Below the pieces are notes generated by a model that saw nothing but the letters and a program-made list of their open reading frames with translations, was not told the DNA's origin and made no database searches. Made by a program: the position numbers and the translations under genes. A stretch of DNA of 64,000 bases from Caballeronia hypogeia (GTDB lineage: Bacteria; Pseudomonadota; Gammaproteobacteria; Burkholderiales; Burkholderiaceae), in assembly GCF_001544875.2 (NCBI RefSeq), contig NZ_FCOA02000004.1, forward strand, positions 310,001 through 374,000, read 5' to 3'. Shown piece after piece: positions 54,282 to 62,632 of this stretch. How positions within the stretch are numbered: position 1 is the stretch's first letter; each line of letters starts with the position of its first letter.

Positions 54282-55211
54282 TCAGGCGGGCTGTCCGGCC
54301 TTCCAGGCGTCGAGAATTTCGCTTCCCGTTGCCGACCACACTCCGCGATGACGAGCAATATGAGCGAGCGCTTCTTCGAGAGCACGAATGCGATACGGCT
54401 GACCGATCACCCACGGATGCAGGGAGATAGCCATCACACGTCCGTTATCCGCGCTCGATTCCTTGTAGAGCACATCGAACTGGTCGATCAACTGATCGCG
54501 GAAGTCGTCTTCGGTGTGGTGGTTCTGAACCAGAATGGTCGCATCGTCGATGTCGATCGGATGCGGCATCGCGTGGATCCGGCCGGCACGCGTGTTCATG
54601 GAATACGGCATATCGTCGTTGACCCAATCGCACAGGTAATCGACGCCAGCTTCTTTCAACAGGTCCGGCGTGTGCCACGACTCCGACTTGGCCGGGCTCA
54701 GCCAGCCGCGAACCGGCTGACCCGAAGCCTTGCGCAGAATGTCGAGCGACGCCGTAACCAACGCACGCTCCTCGTCCTCGCTCATGCCACCGTGATGCAG
54801 GTGATCCATGTCGAGGCCGTTGGCGATGATTTCCCAGCCGCGATCCACACAGGCCTTCACCAGTGCGGGATAACGCACGGCCACGGCCGCATTCATTGCG
54901 GCACTCGCTTTGAGCCCGTGTTTCCCGAGGGCTTCCATGATGCGGAAGATACCGACGCGGTTCCCGTAGTCACGCAGCGTGTAGTGGCGGAAGTCGGGAT
55001 AGGCCGTCTGCATCGCGCCCATCGGCTTGAACGGCTTGCTCTGCATGTTGAGCGGGAACCATTCGAGCGCCGGGACGATCCAGAGCGCAATGCGGTTTCC
55101 ATTCCCCCACTCGATGCCGGGACGCTGCGGCAGCATCGACCAGTCATAACGCTCGTGGTCCATGCCGTAGCGGCGCAGAGGGTATTCCAGATATTCTTTG
55201 TCCAGACTCAT
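54282..55211 (-). CDS. NodB/PuuE-like polysaccharide deacetylase-fold hydrolase (subunit-like copy 1)
   Basis: A 309-residue NodB-fold protein of the PuuE (allantoinase)/cyclic imide hydrolase branch, not a true polysaccharide deacetylase: no signal peptide, and the family DGP motif is replaced (RIALWIVPALEWFPLN). SLHPWVIGQPYRIRALEEAL near the end is typical. Where the paralogue has SHG at the metal-His motif, this one reads IANG, so it may be partly degenerate. It overlaps the paralogue by 4 bp, suggesting a two-subunit enzyme. Confidence 0.78.
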   Translation of the reverse strand: MSLDKEYLEYPLRRYGMDHERYDWSMLPQRPGIEWGNGNRIALWIVPALEWFPLNMQSKPFKPMGAMQTAYPDFRHYTLRDYGNRVGIFRIMEALGKHGLKASAAMNAAVAVRYPALVKACVDRGWEIIANGLDMDHLHHGGMSEDEERALVTASLDILRKASGQPVRGWLSPAKSESWHTPDLLKEAGVDYLCDWVNDDMPYSMNTRAGRIHAMPHPIDIDDATILVQNHHTEDDFRDQLIDQFDVLYKESSADNGRVMAISLHPWVIGQPYRIRALEEALAHIARHRGVWSATGSEILDAWKAGQPA

Positions 55212-56125
55212 GGCGCTTCTCCGACAGCGTGGGCTGCCTTTGCGAAGGCATCGTAGTAGTGGGTGTTGAAGTGCTCGGCGATCTCGCGGCCGGTCGCAAG
55301 CCACACTTTGTCGTGGCTCGTAATGTACTGAAGGGCTTCTTCGAAGGCCGCAAGTCGATACGGCTGGCCGATCAGATACGGATGCAGGGGAATGCACATC
55401 ACCGTGCCCGACTTCTCGCCTTCGCGGTACAGGCGGTCGAACTGGCGCTTGATGATGTCGCCGTAACGGCGCGGCGAAACCTGATTCACGTTATAAACGA
55501 TCGTGTCGTTCATCTCGAGCGAATAGGGAATCGACGCAAGCTTGCCTTTCGCCGTCTTGACCGGGCCCGGCTGGTCGTCGTGGAACAGGTCGCATACATA
55601 GGTCAGGCCCATTTCAGCCACGAGGTCCATCGTGCGGTCCGTGTAGGTCAGGGCAGGGGCCAGCCAGCCGTCGAGTTTCTGGCCCGTGTGCTTCCTGATC
55701 GTATCGATCGAATCCTGGATGACAGCGCGTTCCTGGGCCTCGTCCATGCCCATCAGGTAGCGGGTGTTATACGTGCCGTGGGAATAGAACTCCCAGCCGT
55801 TCTCCGCGCAAGCCGCGATGACTTCCGGATGATGCTCACACATTGCGACGTTGAGCGACACCGATCCGCGCATGCCGCAGCGTTTCATGACATCGAGCAT
55901 GCGCCAGAAGCCCACGCGATTGCCGTAGTCGCGATACGAGTAGTTCTGGATGTCCGGGGCAGGGCGCGACCATGCGGCACGCGACGGATTGCGCGGCGGA
56001 TCGAGTTCGTAGAATTCGACGTTCGGCGCAACCCAAAAGGCCACCCTCGCCCCGTTCGGCCATTCGATCCTGGGCCGCGCATCGTACGGCAGGTAGTCGT
56101 AGAAATTGGGGTCGCGCTTCATCAT
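55208..56125 (-). CDS. NodB/PuuE-like hydrolase (copy 2)
   Basis: A 305-residue NodB-fold hydrolase paired with the previous gene. RVAFWVAPNVEFYELD near 27, NGWEFYSHGTYNTRYLMGMD with the SHG histidine near 115, and PLHPYLIGQPYRLAAFEEAL at the end are conserved. The PuuE branch opens cyclic ureides such as allantoin; cyclic imide hydrolase is also placed in this branch. Its start overlaps the amidase stop (ATGA). Ring opening of a cyclic amide or imide is the likely role. Confidence 0.8.
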   Translation of the reverse strand: MMKRDPNFYDYLPYDARPRIEWPNGARVAFWVAPNVEFYELDPPRNPSRAAWSRPAPDIQNYSYRDYGNRVGFWRMLDVMKRCGMRGSVSLNVAMCEHHPEVIAACAENGWEFYSHGTYNTRYLMGMDEAQERAVIQDSIDTIRKHTGQKLDGWLAPALTYTDRTMDLVAEMGLTYVCDLFHDDQPGPVKTAKGKLASIPYSLEMNDTIVYNVNQVSPRRYGDIIKRQFDRLYREGEKSGTVMCIPLHPYLIGQPYRLAAFEEALQYITSHDKVWLATGREIAEHFNTHYYDAFAKAAHAVGEAP

Positions 56126-56799
56126 GCTTCCTTGGCCGGCATTTTGGCGATGGATTCGAGAATCTCGTACACGGACAGCACATCGGCATACTTCACTGCC
56201 ATGTCGTACAGATTCGCGAAGTGCGGGCTTTCGTGTTTGTCGGCCACGCATTCTTCAGCGACGATCGTGCGAAAGCTGCGTTGCAGGCTGTCGACCACCG
56301 TGGCGCGCACACAGCCCGACGTCGAACCGCCGGTGACGATCACCGTATCCACGCCGTGAAACGTCAAGATCGAAGACAGGTTCGTTTCGAAGAACGCCGA
56401 CGCCATGCGCTTATTGACGATGATGTCCCGCTTCTGGTCGATCACGAGACGCGGATCGAACTCGGAGCGAGCCGAACCCACCTTGATGTTCTGCAGCGAA
56501 TCCGGGGTGTTGCTGCGCGTGCCCCAGATGCCGCAGTCCTCGCCCGATTCCATGTAGGCCACATACGTCCACACGACCGGGAAGCCCTTGGCGCGAAACG
56601 CGGCGGCGAGCTGATTCGTGTATTCCATTTGCTTCGGGTCGGTCTCGTACGCCGTCGCGAATTCGCCGACGCTCGTGTATGCCTTCTGCGGATCGACGTT
56701 GATAAGGGCAGGCATGCGGCCAAAGCCGAAGCGCTTACGCGTGGGGTTCGCCTTGAACTCCTCGAACAGTTGGCGGGCAGTTTTGTCAGAAGTTTGCAT
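56122..56799 (-). CDS. isochorismatase-fold amidase (N-carbamoylsarcosine/maleamate amidohydrolase type)
   Basis: A 225-residue cysteine hydrolase. The catalytic triad is visible: Asp36 (ALINVDPQKAYTS), Lys130 (IIVNKRMASAFF) and Cys163 (GGSTSGCVRATVVDS). The STSGCVRA form is that of N-carbamoylsarcosine amidase and maleamate amidohydrolase NicF and not of isochorismatase. It would release ammonia, and CO2 if the substrate is carbamoyl, from the half-amide made by the NodB-like hydrolases. The start at 56799 is where similarity begins; 56889 is a possible longer start. Confidence 0.82.
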   Translation of the reverse strand: MQTSDKTARQLFEEFKANPTRKRFGFGRMPALINVDPQKAYTSVGEFATAYETDPKQMEYTNQLAAAFRAKGFPVVWTYVAYMESGEDCGIWGTRSNTPDSLQNIKVGSARSEFDPRLVIDQKRDIIVNKRMASAFFETNLSSILTFHGVDTVIVTGGSTSGCVRATVVDSLQRSFRTIVAEECVADKHESPHFANLYDMAVKYADVLSVYEILESIAKMPAKEA

Positions 56800-56910
56800 G
56801 CGAAAGTCTTGAGTGATGGGAGCTTCGAAATCACGCAGATTGCCTGCCGATCGGGCGGGCAGAGCGCACAAGGAATACGTTGTGGCCATGATGCGAGTGC
56901 ATTATTATCC

Positions 56911-56929
56911 TGTCAATAGAACATTTGAC
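56911..56929. promoter_or_regulatory. GTCAA-N8-TTGAC inverted repeat upstream of the amidase
   Basis: GTCAA (56912-56916) and TTGAC (56925-56929) lie about 110-130 bp upstream of the amidase start in an AT-rich patch. TTGACAG is shared with the GntR promoter region at 58429, so it may be a second site for the same regulator. Confidence 0.35.
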
Positions 56930-57025
56930 CTTGCCAACGACTTCAATGTCCCATGTAAGTTGAAGCGATGCGGCAGGGCAAGACGTCCATTGTCAGAGAC
57001 TCGTCATGGTGGCGAAGAGGATGCG

Positions 57026-58387
57026 TTACTGATTGGCGGCGTGGCGCAGCAACTTCAGCCAGCTCAGGAAGCTTGCCGTATCGCCCGGTTCTGCATCGCC
57101 CAGCGTCAGCGTGCTGTTGAGCAGCGCATCGGCGTGCGAACGCGGCCAGACGCGTTCGCACAGGTCGAGAAACTTGTTCGACAGTTCCTGCGTCGTGTAG
57201 GGCGACGCGTCATCGCCGCGATTGACGCTGACTTCGGCCTCGTGCAATTGGCCGCTCTTATCGAAAACGCGAACCCGCGCGGGACGTTCCTGCGGCAGTC
57301 GCGCGGTCATGGACGGATCTTCGACCACCGATACCCTGGACGCGAGAGCGAGCACGTCCGGATTGCGTATGGCGTCATACGTGAAACTGGGCAGACCGCT
57401 GCTTCCGTTGACGATGCGGGTCGCCACGGCGAAAGGCACCGAGAACTTGGCTCCCAGCGTGTTGCGCGGCGCGGGATCGATGAGTTCGGCCGCGTACTTG
57501 TAGGTCGTCACTTCGATGGACGATACATCCGTTGCCTTGGGAAGCGCGCCGCGTTCCGCGAGGGTGTCGAGCGCGTCGAGTGTGGCGTGGTTGTAGCGGC
57601 AGCACGAATGCAGCTTGAAGTAGTTCTGCATGAGGTGCCATTCCTCGCCCAATCCGCGAAGCAGCGTGACATGGTCGTAACGCTCCGACACGATTTCGCC
57701 GAACAGGGAGGCCGGGCCATCCGCTTCGCCCTGAAAGCCGCACAGCACGAGTTGGGCGGCCAGCAGCCCGTTGCTATTCGAAAGGCCCGCATACACATTG
57801 CGCACCAGCCCGCCTTGCAACATCGTTTTCTTCGACGTGGCGATAGTCATGGACGACGCCACATTGAAACTCTCACGCACACCAGCGGCATCGGCGCCGA
57901 ACACACGCGCACTACCCGCTGCCGCGCCGAGCGTGCCCCACGTCCCGTGCACATGCATGGCGTCGCGCAACTGCGTCGAGGCGCCGAAACGCGAGCCTGT
58001 TTCATACCCGACGGCCAGAGCCGCGAGAAAGCTATGCGCGTCCGCGCCTTGAGTTTCGCTCAGTGCGAGGACTGCCGGAAGCATGTGGATGGCCGGATGA
58101 CCGCGCGAGAACCGGTTTCCCTCATCCATTTCCAGGAAGGTGCCGGCCGTTCCGTTGATCAGTGCCGCTTCCATTGGACTGGCCTGTGCACCAAGACCGA
58201 TCAAGGTCGCCCCATTGCCGTGGGAAACACGTTGCGCCATGGCGCGTAGCTCAGGTTCGGCCGAGCCGCCAACGATGGCGCCCAGGGTGTCGACAAGTAC
58301 CCAGCCCAGTTGCTGGCGTACATCCCGAGGAAGCTTTGCGTATTGAAGATCGGCGCCGAAAGTGCCGAGTCGATCGAGATACTCCAC
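57026..58387 (-). CDS. MmgE/PrpD-family protein
   Basis: A 453-residue protein of the MmgE/PrpD family, which includes 2-methylcitrate dehydratase, cis-aconitate decarboxylase and iminodisuccinate epimerase. It opens with EYLDRLGTFGADLQYAKLPR, then VLVDTLGAIVGGSAEPELRA; MDEGNRFSRGHPAIHMLPA and LHSCCRYNHATLDALD carry the active-site Asp, His and Arg/Tyr region. It is the first gene of the minus arm, divergent from GntR. Hydration, dehydration or isomerisation of a branched di- or tricarboxylate is likely. Confidence 0.85.
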   Translation of the reverse strand: MEYLDRLGTFGADLQYAKLPRDVRQQLGWVLVDTLGAIVGGSAEPELRAMAQRVSHGNGATLIGLGAQASPMEAALINGTAGTFLEMDEGNRFSRGHPAIHMLPAVLALSETQGADAHSFLAALAVGYETGSRFGASTQLRDAMHVHGTWGTLGAAAGSARVFGADAAGVRESFNVASSMTIATSKKTMLQGGLVRNVYAGLSNSNGLLAAQLVLCGFQGEADGPASLFGEIVSERYDHVTLLRGLGEEWHLMQNYFKLHSCCRYNHATLDALDTLAERGALPKATDVSSIEVTTYKYAAELIDPAPRNTLGAKFSVPFAVATRIVNGSSGLPSFTYDAIRNPDVLALASRVSVVEDPSMTARLPQERPARVRVFDKSGQLHEAEVSVNRGDDASPYTTQELSNKFLDLCERVWPRSHADALLNSTLTLGDAEPGDTASFLSWLKLLRHAANQ

Positions 58388-58428
58388 GTGTTCTCCTCCT
58401 GATTAAAGACGATCTGCGTTGTCCATGC

Positions 58429-58457
58429 TTGACAGTCTAACAAAGCTGTCCTATCGT
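58429..58457 (+). promoter_or_regulatory. sigma-70 type promoter with internal inverted repeat
   Basis: TTGACA (58429-58434) and TATCGT (58452-58457) are 17 bp apart, reading toward the GntR gene. GACAG (58431-58435) and CTGTC (58446-58450) form an inverted repeat inside it, ideally placed for GntR repression of its own promoter and perhaps of the divergent MmgE gene. Confidence 0.5.
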
Positions 58458-58536
58458 TGGAACAATAAACTATTTCGCAAGCGTTCACAGCCTCGCATGT
58501 GGCTGCAACGTACGCGGCAATTACCTGGAATTCCGA

Positions 58537-59364
58537 GTGAAACGCAACACGCAGGCCACGGCGGCCAAATCGGCGATCGGTTCGCTCCCTCTTCCGAAAT
58601 ACCATCAGATCTACCTTGTCCTCCGGCAGAAACTGGAGGAAGGCCTGTATGACGATGGCGTTCCGCCCGAAAAAGAACTGGCGCAACAGTTTGGCGTCGG
58701 CCGCGTAACCGTGCGGCGGGCGCTGGAGCAGTTGGTCAACGAAAGCCTGATCGTCCGCGAAGCCGGGCGTGGCACGTGGCCGGCTCCGCGCGCGGAGCAG
58801 CAGGAAACAGCGGCGCCGGGTGACAACGTCAATCTGAGGATGGGCGGGCTGCTGAACAACATCGTCCAGGCGAGCCGGCGGACCACGATCAAAGTGCTGG
58901 AGTGGAGTGTGATCCGGGCTTCGCCCGTACTGGCTCAGGCATTGCAGATCGCGGAAGGCGAAGAAGTGCGGAAGATCGTGCGCGCGCGCAGTAGTAGTGC
59001 CGGTCCGGTGTCCTTCATCACGACCTATCTGCCTGTCGAACGTGCGGCGGGCTTCACCCGTGCCGATGTAGCCCGCAAGCCGGTTCTCCAGTTGCTGGAA
59101 GAATCCGGCGTGGAGTGGGGCCGGGCGCGTCAGTCGATCTCGGCGAGTCAGGCGGATGCAACCGTCGCGGCAGAACTGGACGTTGCAATCGGCGCAGCCC
59201 TGCTGTCGGTCCGGCGGCTGGTATTCGACAGCAATGATCGGCCCGTGCAGTTGCTTCACGGTCTGTACAGGCCGGATCGATACGAATACCAAATGGAATT
59301 GACCCAGTTTGGTGACATCGACGCGCGCGTCTCAGAGGGCGAAATTTCGCCGAGAAGCAATTGA
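58537..59364 (+). CDS. GntR-family regulator, HutC/UTRA subfamily
   Basis: A 275-residue GntR regulator starting with GTG at 58537. The wHTH (ELAQQFGVGRVTVRRALEQL, then VNESLIVREAGRGTW) is followed by a UTRA ligand-binding domain (VLAQALQIAEGEEVRKIVRA and RRLVFDSNDRPVQLLHGLYR). It lies between the two divergent arms of the catabolic cluster and probably represses both; the ligand is likely an intermediate carboxylate. Confidence 0.87.
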   Translation: MKRNTQATAAKSAIGSLPLPKYHQIYLVLRQKLEEGLYDDGVPPEKELAQQFGVGRVTVRRALEQLVNESLIVREAGRGTWPAPRAEQQETAAPGDNVNLRMGGLLNNIVQASRRTTIKVLEWSVIRASPVLAQALQIAEGEEVRKIVRARSSSAGPVSFITTYLPVERAAGFTRADVARKPVLQLLEESGVEWGRARQSISASQADATVAAELDVAIGAALLSVRRLVFDSNDRPVQLLHGLYRPDRYEYQMELTQFGDIDARVSEGEISPRSN

Positions 59365-59438
59365 TGTCGATCAGGATCAGACTCAATCAAGGTGCCTGAG
59401 AGAAGCACCACCGACTACAGAATACGTTTTCGAGCCAT

Positions 59439-60704
59439 ATGACTCTTCCTGCTAACTTGGCCCAGAAGCTCATCGCACGGGCCAGCGGTCGTCCACATGT
59501 CATTCCAGGAGAAATTGTCAATTGCAAGGTCGATCTTGCGATGTTCCACGATTCCTCCGGTCCGCGTCGCCTGAAGCCCATGCTGGAAGATTTGGGCGCC
59601 CAAGTATGGGACAAGTCGCGGATCGTTCTTGTCCTGGATCACTATGTGCCTGCGCAGGACGAGGATTCGCGCCGCATCGTCCGCATCGCACGCGATTGGG
59701 CAACCGAGCAGAAACTGCCTAACGTCTACGATAGTGAAGGCATCTGCCATGTGGTCCTTCCGCAGAAAGGGCACATTCGGCCTTCCATGTTTTGTGTCGG
59801 TGGCGATTCGCATTCGCCTACTGGCGGTGCGTTCGGCGCTTATATGTTCGGCATCGGAAGTACCGAGATGCTCGGAGTCGTCGTCACCGGCGAAATATGG
59901 GTGCGTGTTCCGGAAACCATTCGCATGCAGTGGGATGGTCGCCTGCCGGATGGCGTGACGGCCAAGGATATGGCATTGCACATGATTGCCCGCTTCGGGA
60001 TGAATGGCGGCAAGTATCAGGCCATCGAGTTCTGTGGTGAGGCTGTGCGTGCGTTGTCGATGCAGGAGCGCATGACCTTGTCGAACATGAGCGCGGAGAT
60101 GGGCTCTCAGGTGGGACTCATCGCAGCGGATGAGACCACGCGTGAGTGGCTGCGCGGTGTCGGCGTGAACGAGGTCGAGATCGATCAGTGGCAAAGCGAC
60201 GAGGGCGCTGAAGCGGCGGCGCATCGTTTCAACGCTGCCGAACTGGCGCCGCAGGTGGCGGCTCCGCACAGTCCGGCCAACACCCGTCCGGTCGATGCCT
60301 ATCAAGACGTGGCCGTGCAAGCGGCCTACATCGGTGCGTGTACCGGCGCCAAGCTCGACGATTTGCGTGCTGCGGCGAAGGTGTTGGCCGGGCAGCGCGC
60401 TGCAGCCGGCGTACGACTGATGGTCGCCCCGGCCAGCGTTCTCGATCAGCAACAGGCCGAGGCAGAAGGTGTGATGGAAGTGCTGCGAGCGGCGGGCGCC
60501 GACGTGCTGCCCACGGCTTGCGGTGCGTGTTCTGGTTATGGCGGCAGCATTCCCGACGACGCGAACGTAATCGCGACGACCGCTCGCAATTTCAAGGGGC
60601 GTATGGGATCGACAACTGCTCAGGTGTACTTGGCGTCCCCCTATACCGTTGCCGCATCGGCTCTGAGAGGCCGTATTACCGACCCGCGCGAGGTACTGGC
60701 GTGA
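59439..60704 (+). CDS. aconitase-superfamily hydratase, large subunit (LeuC/DmdA-like)
   Basis: A 421-residue large subunit of a [4Fe-4S] hydro-lyase. Cluster ligands are Cys301 (YIGACTGAKLDDL), Cys361 and Cys364 (ACGACSGYGG). The GGDSHSPTGGAFGAYMFGIGSTE substrate loop is intact. The final motif differs from GCAMCLG of isopropylmalate isomerase, and no leuB or leuA is present, so it is not leucine biosynthesis. 2,3-Dimethylmalate dehydratase (DmdA) of nicotinate fermentation is a good model because a Dml-like lyase follows. It starts 74 bp after GntR. Confidence 0.85.
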   Translation: MTLPANLAQKLIARASGRPHVIPGEIVNCKVDLAMFHDSSGPRRLKPMLEDLGAQVWDKSRIVLVLDHYVPAQDEDSRRIVRIARDWATEQKLPNVYDSEGICHVVLPQKGHIRPSMFCVGGDSHSPTGGAFGAYMFGIGSTEMLGVVVTGEIWVRVPETIRMQWDGRLPDGVTAKDMALHMIARFGMNGGKYQAIEFCGEAVRALSMQERMTLSNMSAEMGSQVGLIAADETTREWLRGVGVNEVEIDQWQSDEGAEAAAHRFNAAELAPQVAAPHSPANTRPVDAYQDVAVQAAYIGACTGAKLDDLRAAAKVLAGQRAAAGVRLMVAPASVLDQQQAEAEGVMEVLRAAGADVLPTACGACSGYGGSIPDDANVIATTARNFKGRMGSTTAQVYLASPYTVAASALRGRITDPREVLA

Positions 60705-61219
60705 GCACGATCGATATAGAAAATGCGCGCGTTTGGGCGGTTGGCTCGGACATCGACACCGACCAACTGGCTCCCGGCGCATACATGAAACTGGGACTGG
60801 AAGGCATCGCGCCTCACTGTCTCGAAGTGGTTCGTCCGGAATTCGCCGCAGAGGCTCGTCCGGGGGACGTCATCGCGGCGGGCCCGAATTTCGGCATTGG
60901 CTCTTCCCGCGAACAGGCGGCGGGCGCCCTCGTGCGACTGGGTGTGAAAGCGGTCATCGCACCGTCCTTCAACGGGCTGTACTTTCGCAACGCATTCAAC
61001 CTCGGACTGCTTCTGATCACATGCGCGGATGCCGGGCTTTTGCGCGATGGTGAAGCCGTGAGCCTGAGTCTCGAAGGGACGGGGCCCGTGGTACATCGGG
61101 CAGATGGCCAGACGCTCGACTGTGAGCCCATCCCGGTATTTCTGCTTGAAATGGTGGCGGCTGGCGGTTTGCTCAATCAACTGCGGAGTCGTTTTAGCAA
61201 AGCTCCCAAGGAACTCTGA
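60701..61219 (+). CDS. aconitase-superfamily hydratase, small subunit (LeuD/DmdB-like)
   Basis: A 172-residue small subunit. GTG at 60701 overlaps the large-subunit stop (GTGA). SDIDTDQLAPGAYMKLG is the usual opening, and GPNFGIGSSREQAAGAL carries the substrate-binding Ser/Arg loop. It pairs with the preceding gene to form the hydratase. The substrate is probably a methyl-branched maleate or malate derivative. Confidence 0.87.
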   Translation: MSTIDIENARVWAVGSDIDTDQLAPGAYMKLGLEGIAPHCLEVVRPEFAAEARPGDVIAAGPNFGIGSSREQAAGALVRLGVKAVIAPSFNGLYFRNAFNLGLLLITCADAGLLRDGEAVSLSLEGTGPVVHRADGQTLDCEPIPVFLLEMVAAGGLLNQLRSRFSKAPKEL

Positions 61220-61220
61220 G

Positions 61221-62627
61221 ATGACATTTAATTTTGCCGAGCATCCTGCCCGCATTGTGCGCGCTTCCGAGATGCCGGAGGAGACGCCTGCCGTTCCCGT
61301 GGTTATCGTCGGGGCAGGCGCTTGCGGTCTGACATCGGCCATTCGACTGCGCGAAGCCGGTATCGATTGTCTCCTGCTGGAGCGCGATTCCGTGCCTAGC
61401 GGATCGACCGCACTGTCCTCGGGTTTCATTCCGGCCGCAGAAACGCGGCTTCAGCGTGAGCTAGGAATTGAGGACTCCCAAACCCTGTTTGCGGAGGATG
61501 TGACGGAGAAGACCCACGGACAAGCGGCGCCTCATCTGGTCCAGGCCTATACGCGCGGCGTCACCGGGGCGATAGACACCTTTGAACGCCTCGGCGTCAA
61601 GCTTGAAATTCTCGACGGGTTTCTCTATCCCGGTCACCGCGCACGGCGTATGCATACCACGCCTGAGCGCACGGGCGCCGCACTGATGGCTTGTCTGGAG
61701 CGTACCGCCACAGCCGGCGGGGCGGACGTACTGGTGGAATCAGTCGTGCGCGAGCTCTGGCTTGACGAGAATGATCGGGTGCTGGGGGTCGGCTACGCAT
61801 CGCCCGACGGCACGATGGCGTACGTTGCATGCGACGTCCTGATTCTGGCATGCAACGGCTTCGGCGGTAACGCCGCCATGGTGGGCGAGTTGCTCCCGGC
61901 CATGAGTGACGCCACGTTCGGCGGCCATACCGGCAACGACGGCTCGGCGATTGCATGGGGCAAAGCGCTGAATGCGCGAATGGCGGACCTCGGCGGCTAC
62001 CAAGGGCACGGTTCATGGATCACGCCTCAGGGCGCGCTTATGACCTGGGCCGTGATGATGGAAGGCGGTGCGCAGATCAATGCACGCGGCGAGCGTTTCC
62101 ACAACGAGAACAACGGCTATTCCGAAGCCGCGACGGGCGTGCTCGCTCAGCCCGGCGCCATCGCCTGGAATGTATTCGACGAACCGGTGCTGGCGCTCGC
62201 ACGCACGTTCCCTGACTACGTCGAGGCGGAAAAAGCCGGTGCGCTGCGCACGGCCGAGGACGTTGCCGCGCTGGCGGCGCTCATCGGTTGCGAAGTGAAA
62301 ACGCTTCGGGGAACGCTCGATGGAATGGCGGCCGGTGTGACGGATTCGTACGGCCGGACCTTCAAGCGTCCGCTGCAAGGGCCGTACTACGCCGTGAAAG
62401 TAACGGGTGCGCTTTTCCATACACAAGGCGGCCTCGATATCGACGCGCAATGCCGTGTGCTTCGCGAAGATGGCTCGCCGTTCCCGAATCTGCTGGCGGC
62501 GGGCGGTGCGGCACGCGGCGTATCGGGCAATGAGGTATGGGGCTACTTGTCGGGCAACGGCCTTCTCAGCGCCGTGGGCGGCGGCTGGGTGGCCGGCGCG
62601 ACGGCTGCGACACACATCCAGGGCTGA
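61221..62627 (+). CDS. fumarate-reductase-like FAD oxidoreductase
   Basis: A 468-residue soluble flavoprotein of the fumarate reductase/3-ketosteroid dehydrogenase group. The FAD fold GAGACGLTSAIRLREAG begins at 31, and the second FAD signature near the C-terminus reads NEVWGYLSGNGLLSAVGGG. The substrate side has GALFHTQGGLDIDAQ. There is no signal peptide, haem domain or Fe-S partner. It probably desaturates or reduces a dicarboxylate, for example alkylsuccinate to alkylmaleate. Its ATG overlaps the hydratase stop region (1-bp gap). Confidence 0.83.
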   Translation: MTFNFAEHPARIVRASEMPEETPAVPVVIVGAGACGLTSAIRLREAGIDCLLLERDSVPSGSTALSSGFIPAAETRLQRELGIEDSQTLFAEDVTEKTHGQAAPHLVQAYTRGVTGAIDTFERLGVKLEILDGFLYPGHRARRMHTTPERTGAALMACLERTATAGGADVLVESVVRELWLDENDRVLGVGYASPDGTMAYVACDVLILACNGFGGNAAMVGELLPAMSDATFGGHTGNDGSAIAWGKALNARMADLGGYQGHGSWITPQGALMTWAVMMEGGAQINARGERFHNENNGYSEAATGVLAQPGAIAWNVFDEPVLALARTFPDYVEAEKAGALRTAEDVAALAALIGCEVKTLRGTLDGMAAGVTDSYGRTFKRPLQGPYYAVKVTGALFHTQGGLDIDAQCRVLREDGSPFPNLLAAGGAARGVSGNEVWGYLSGNGLLSAVGGGWVAGATAATHIQG

Positions 62628-62632
62628 TCAAC

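Noticed and set aside
54282..56125. Chitin or peptidoglycan deacetylase role for the NodB-fold pair
   Set aside because: Neither protein has a signal peptide or the DGP metal motif, and both carry PuuE-type features inside a small-molecule catabolic cluster.
56813..58249. 478-codon open frame on the plus strand
   Set aside because: Antisense to the MmgE/PrpD gene; no recognisable domain.
59439..61219. Reading the hydratase genes as leuC and leuD of leucine biosynthesis
   Set aside because: No leuA or leuB beside them, the last Fe-S motif is ACGACSGYGG instead of GCAMCLG, and the neighbours are catabolic.
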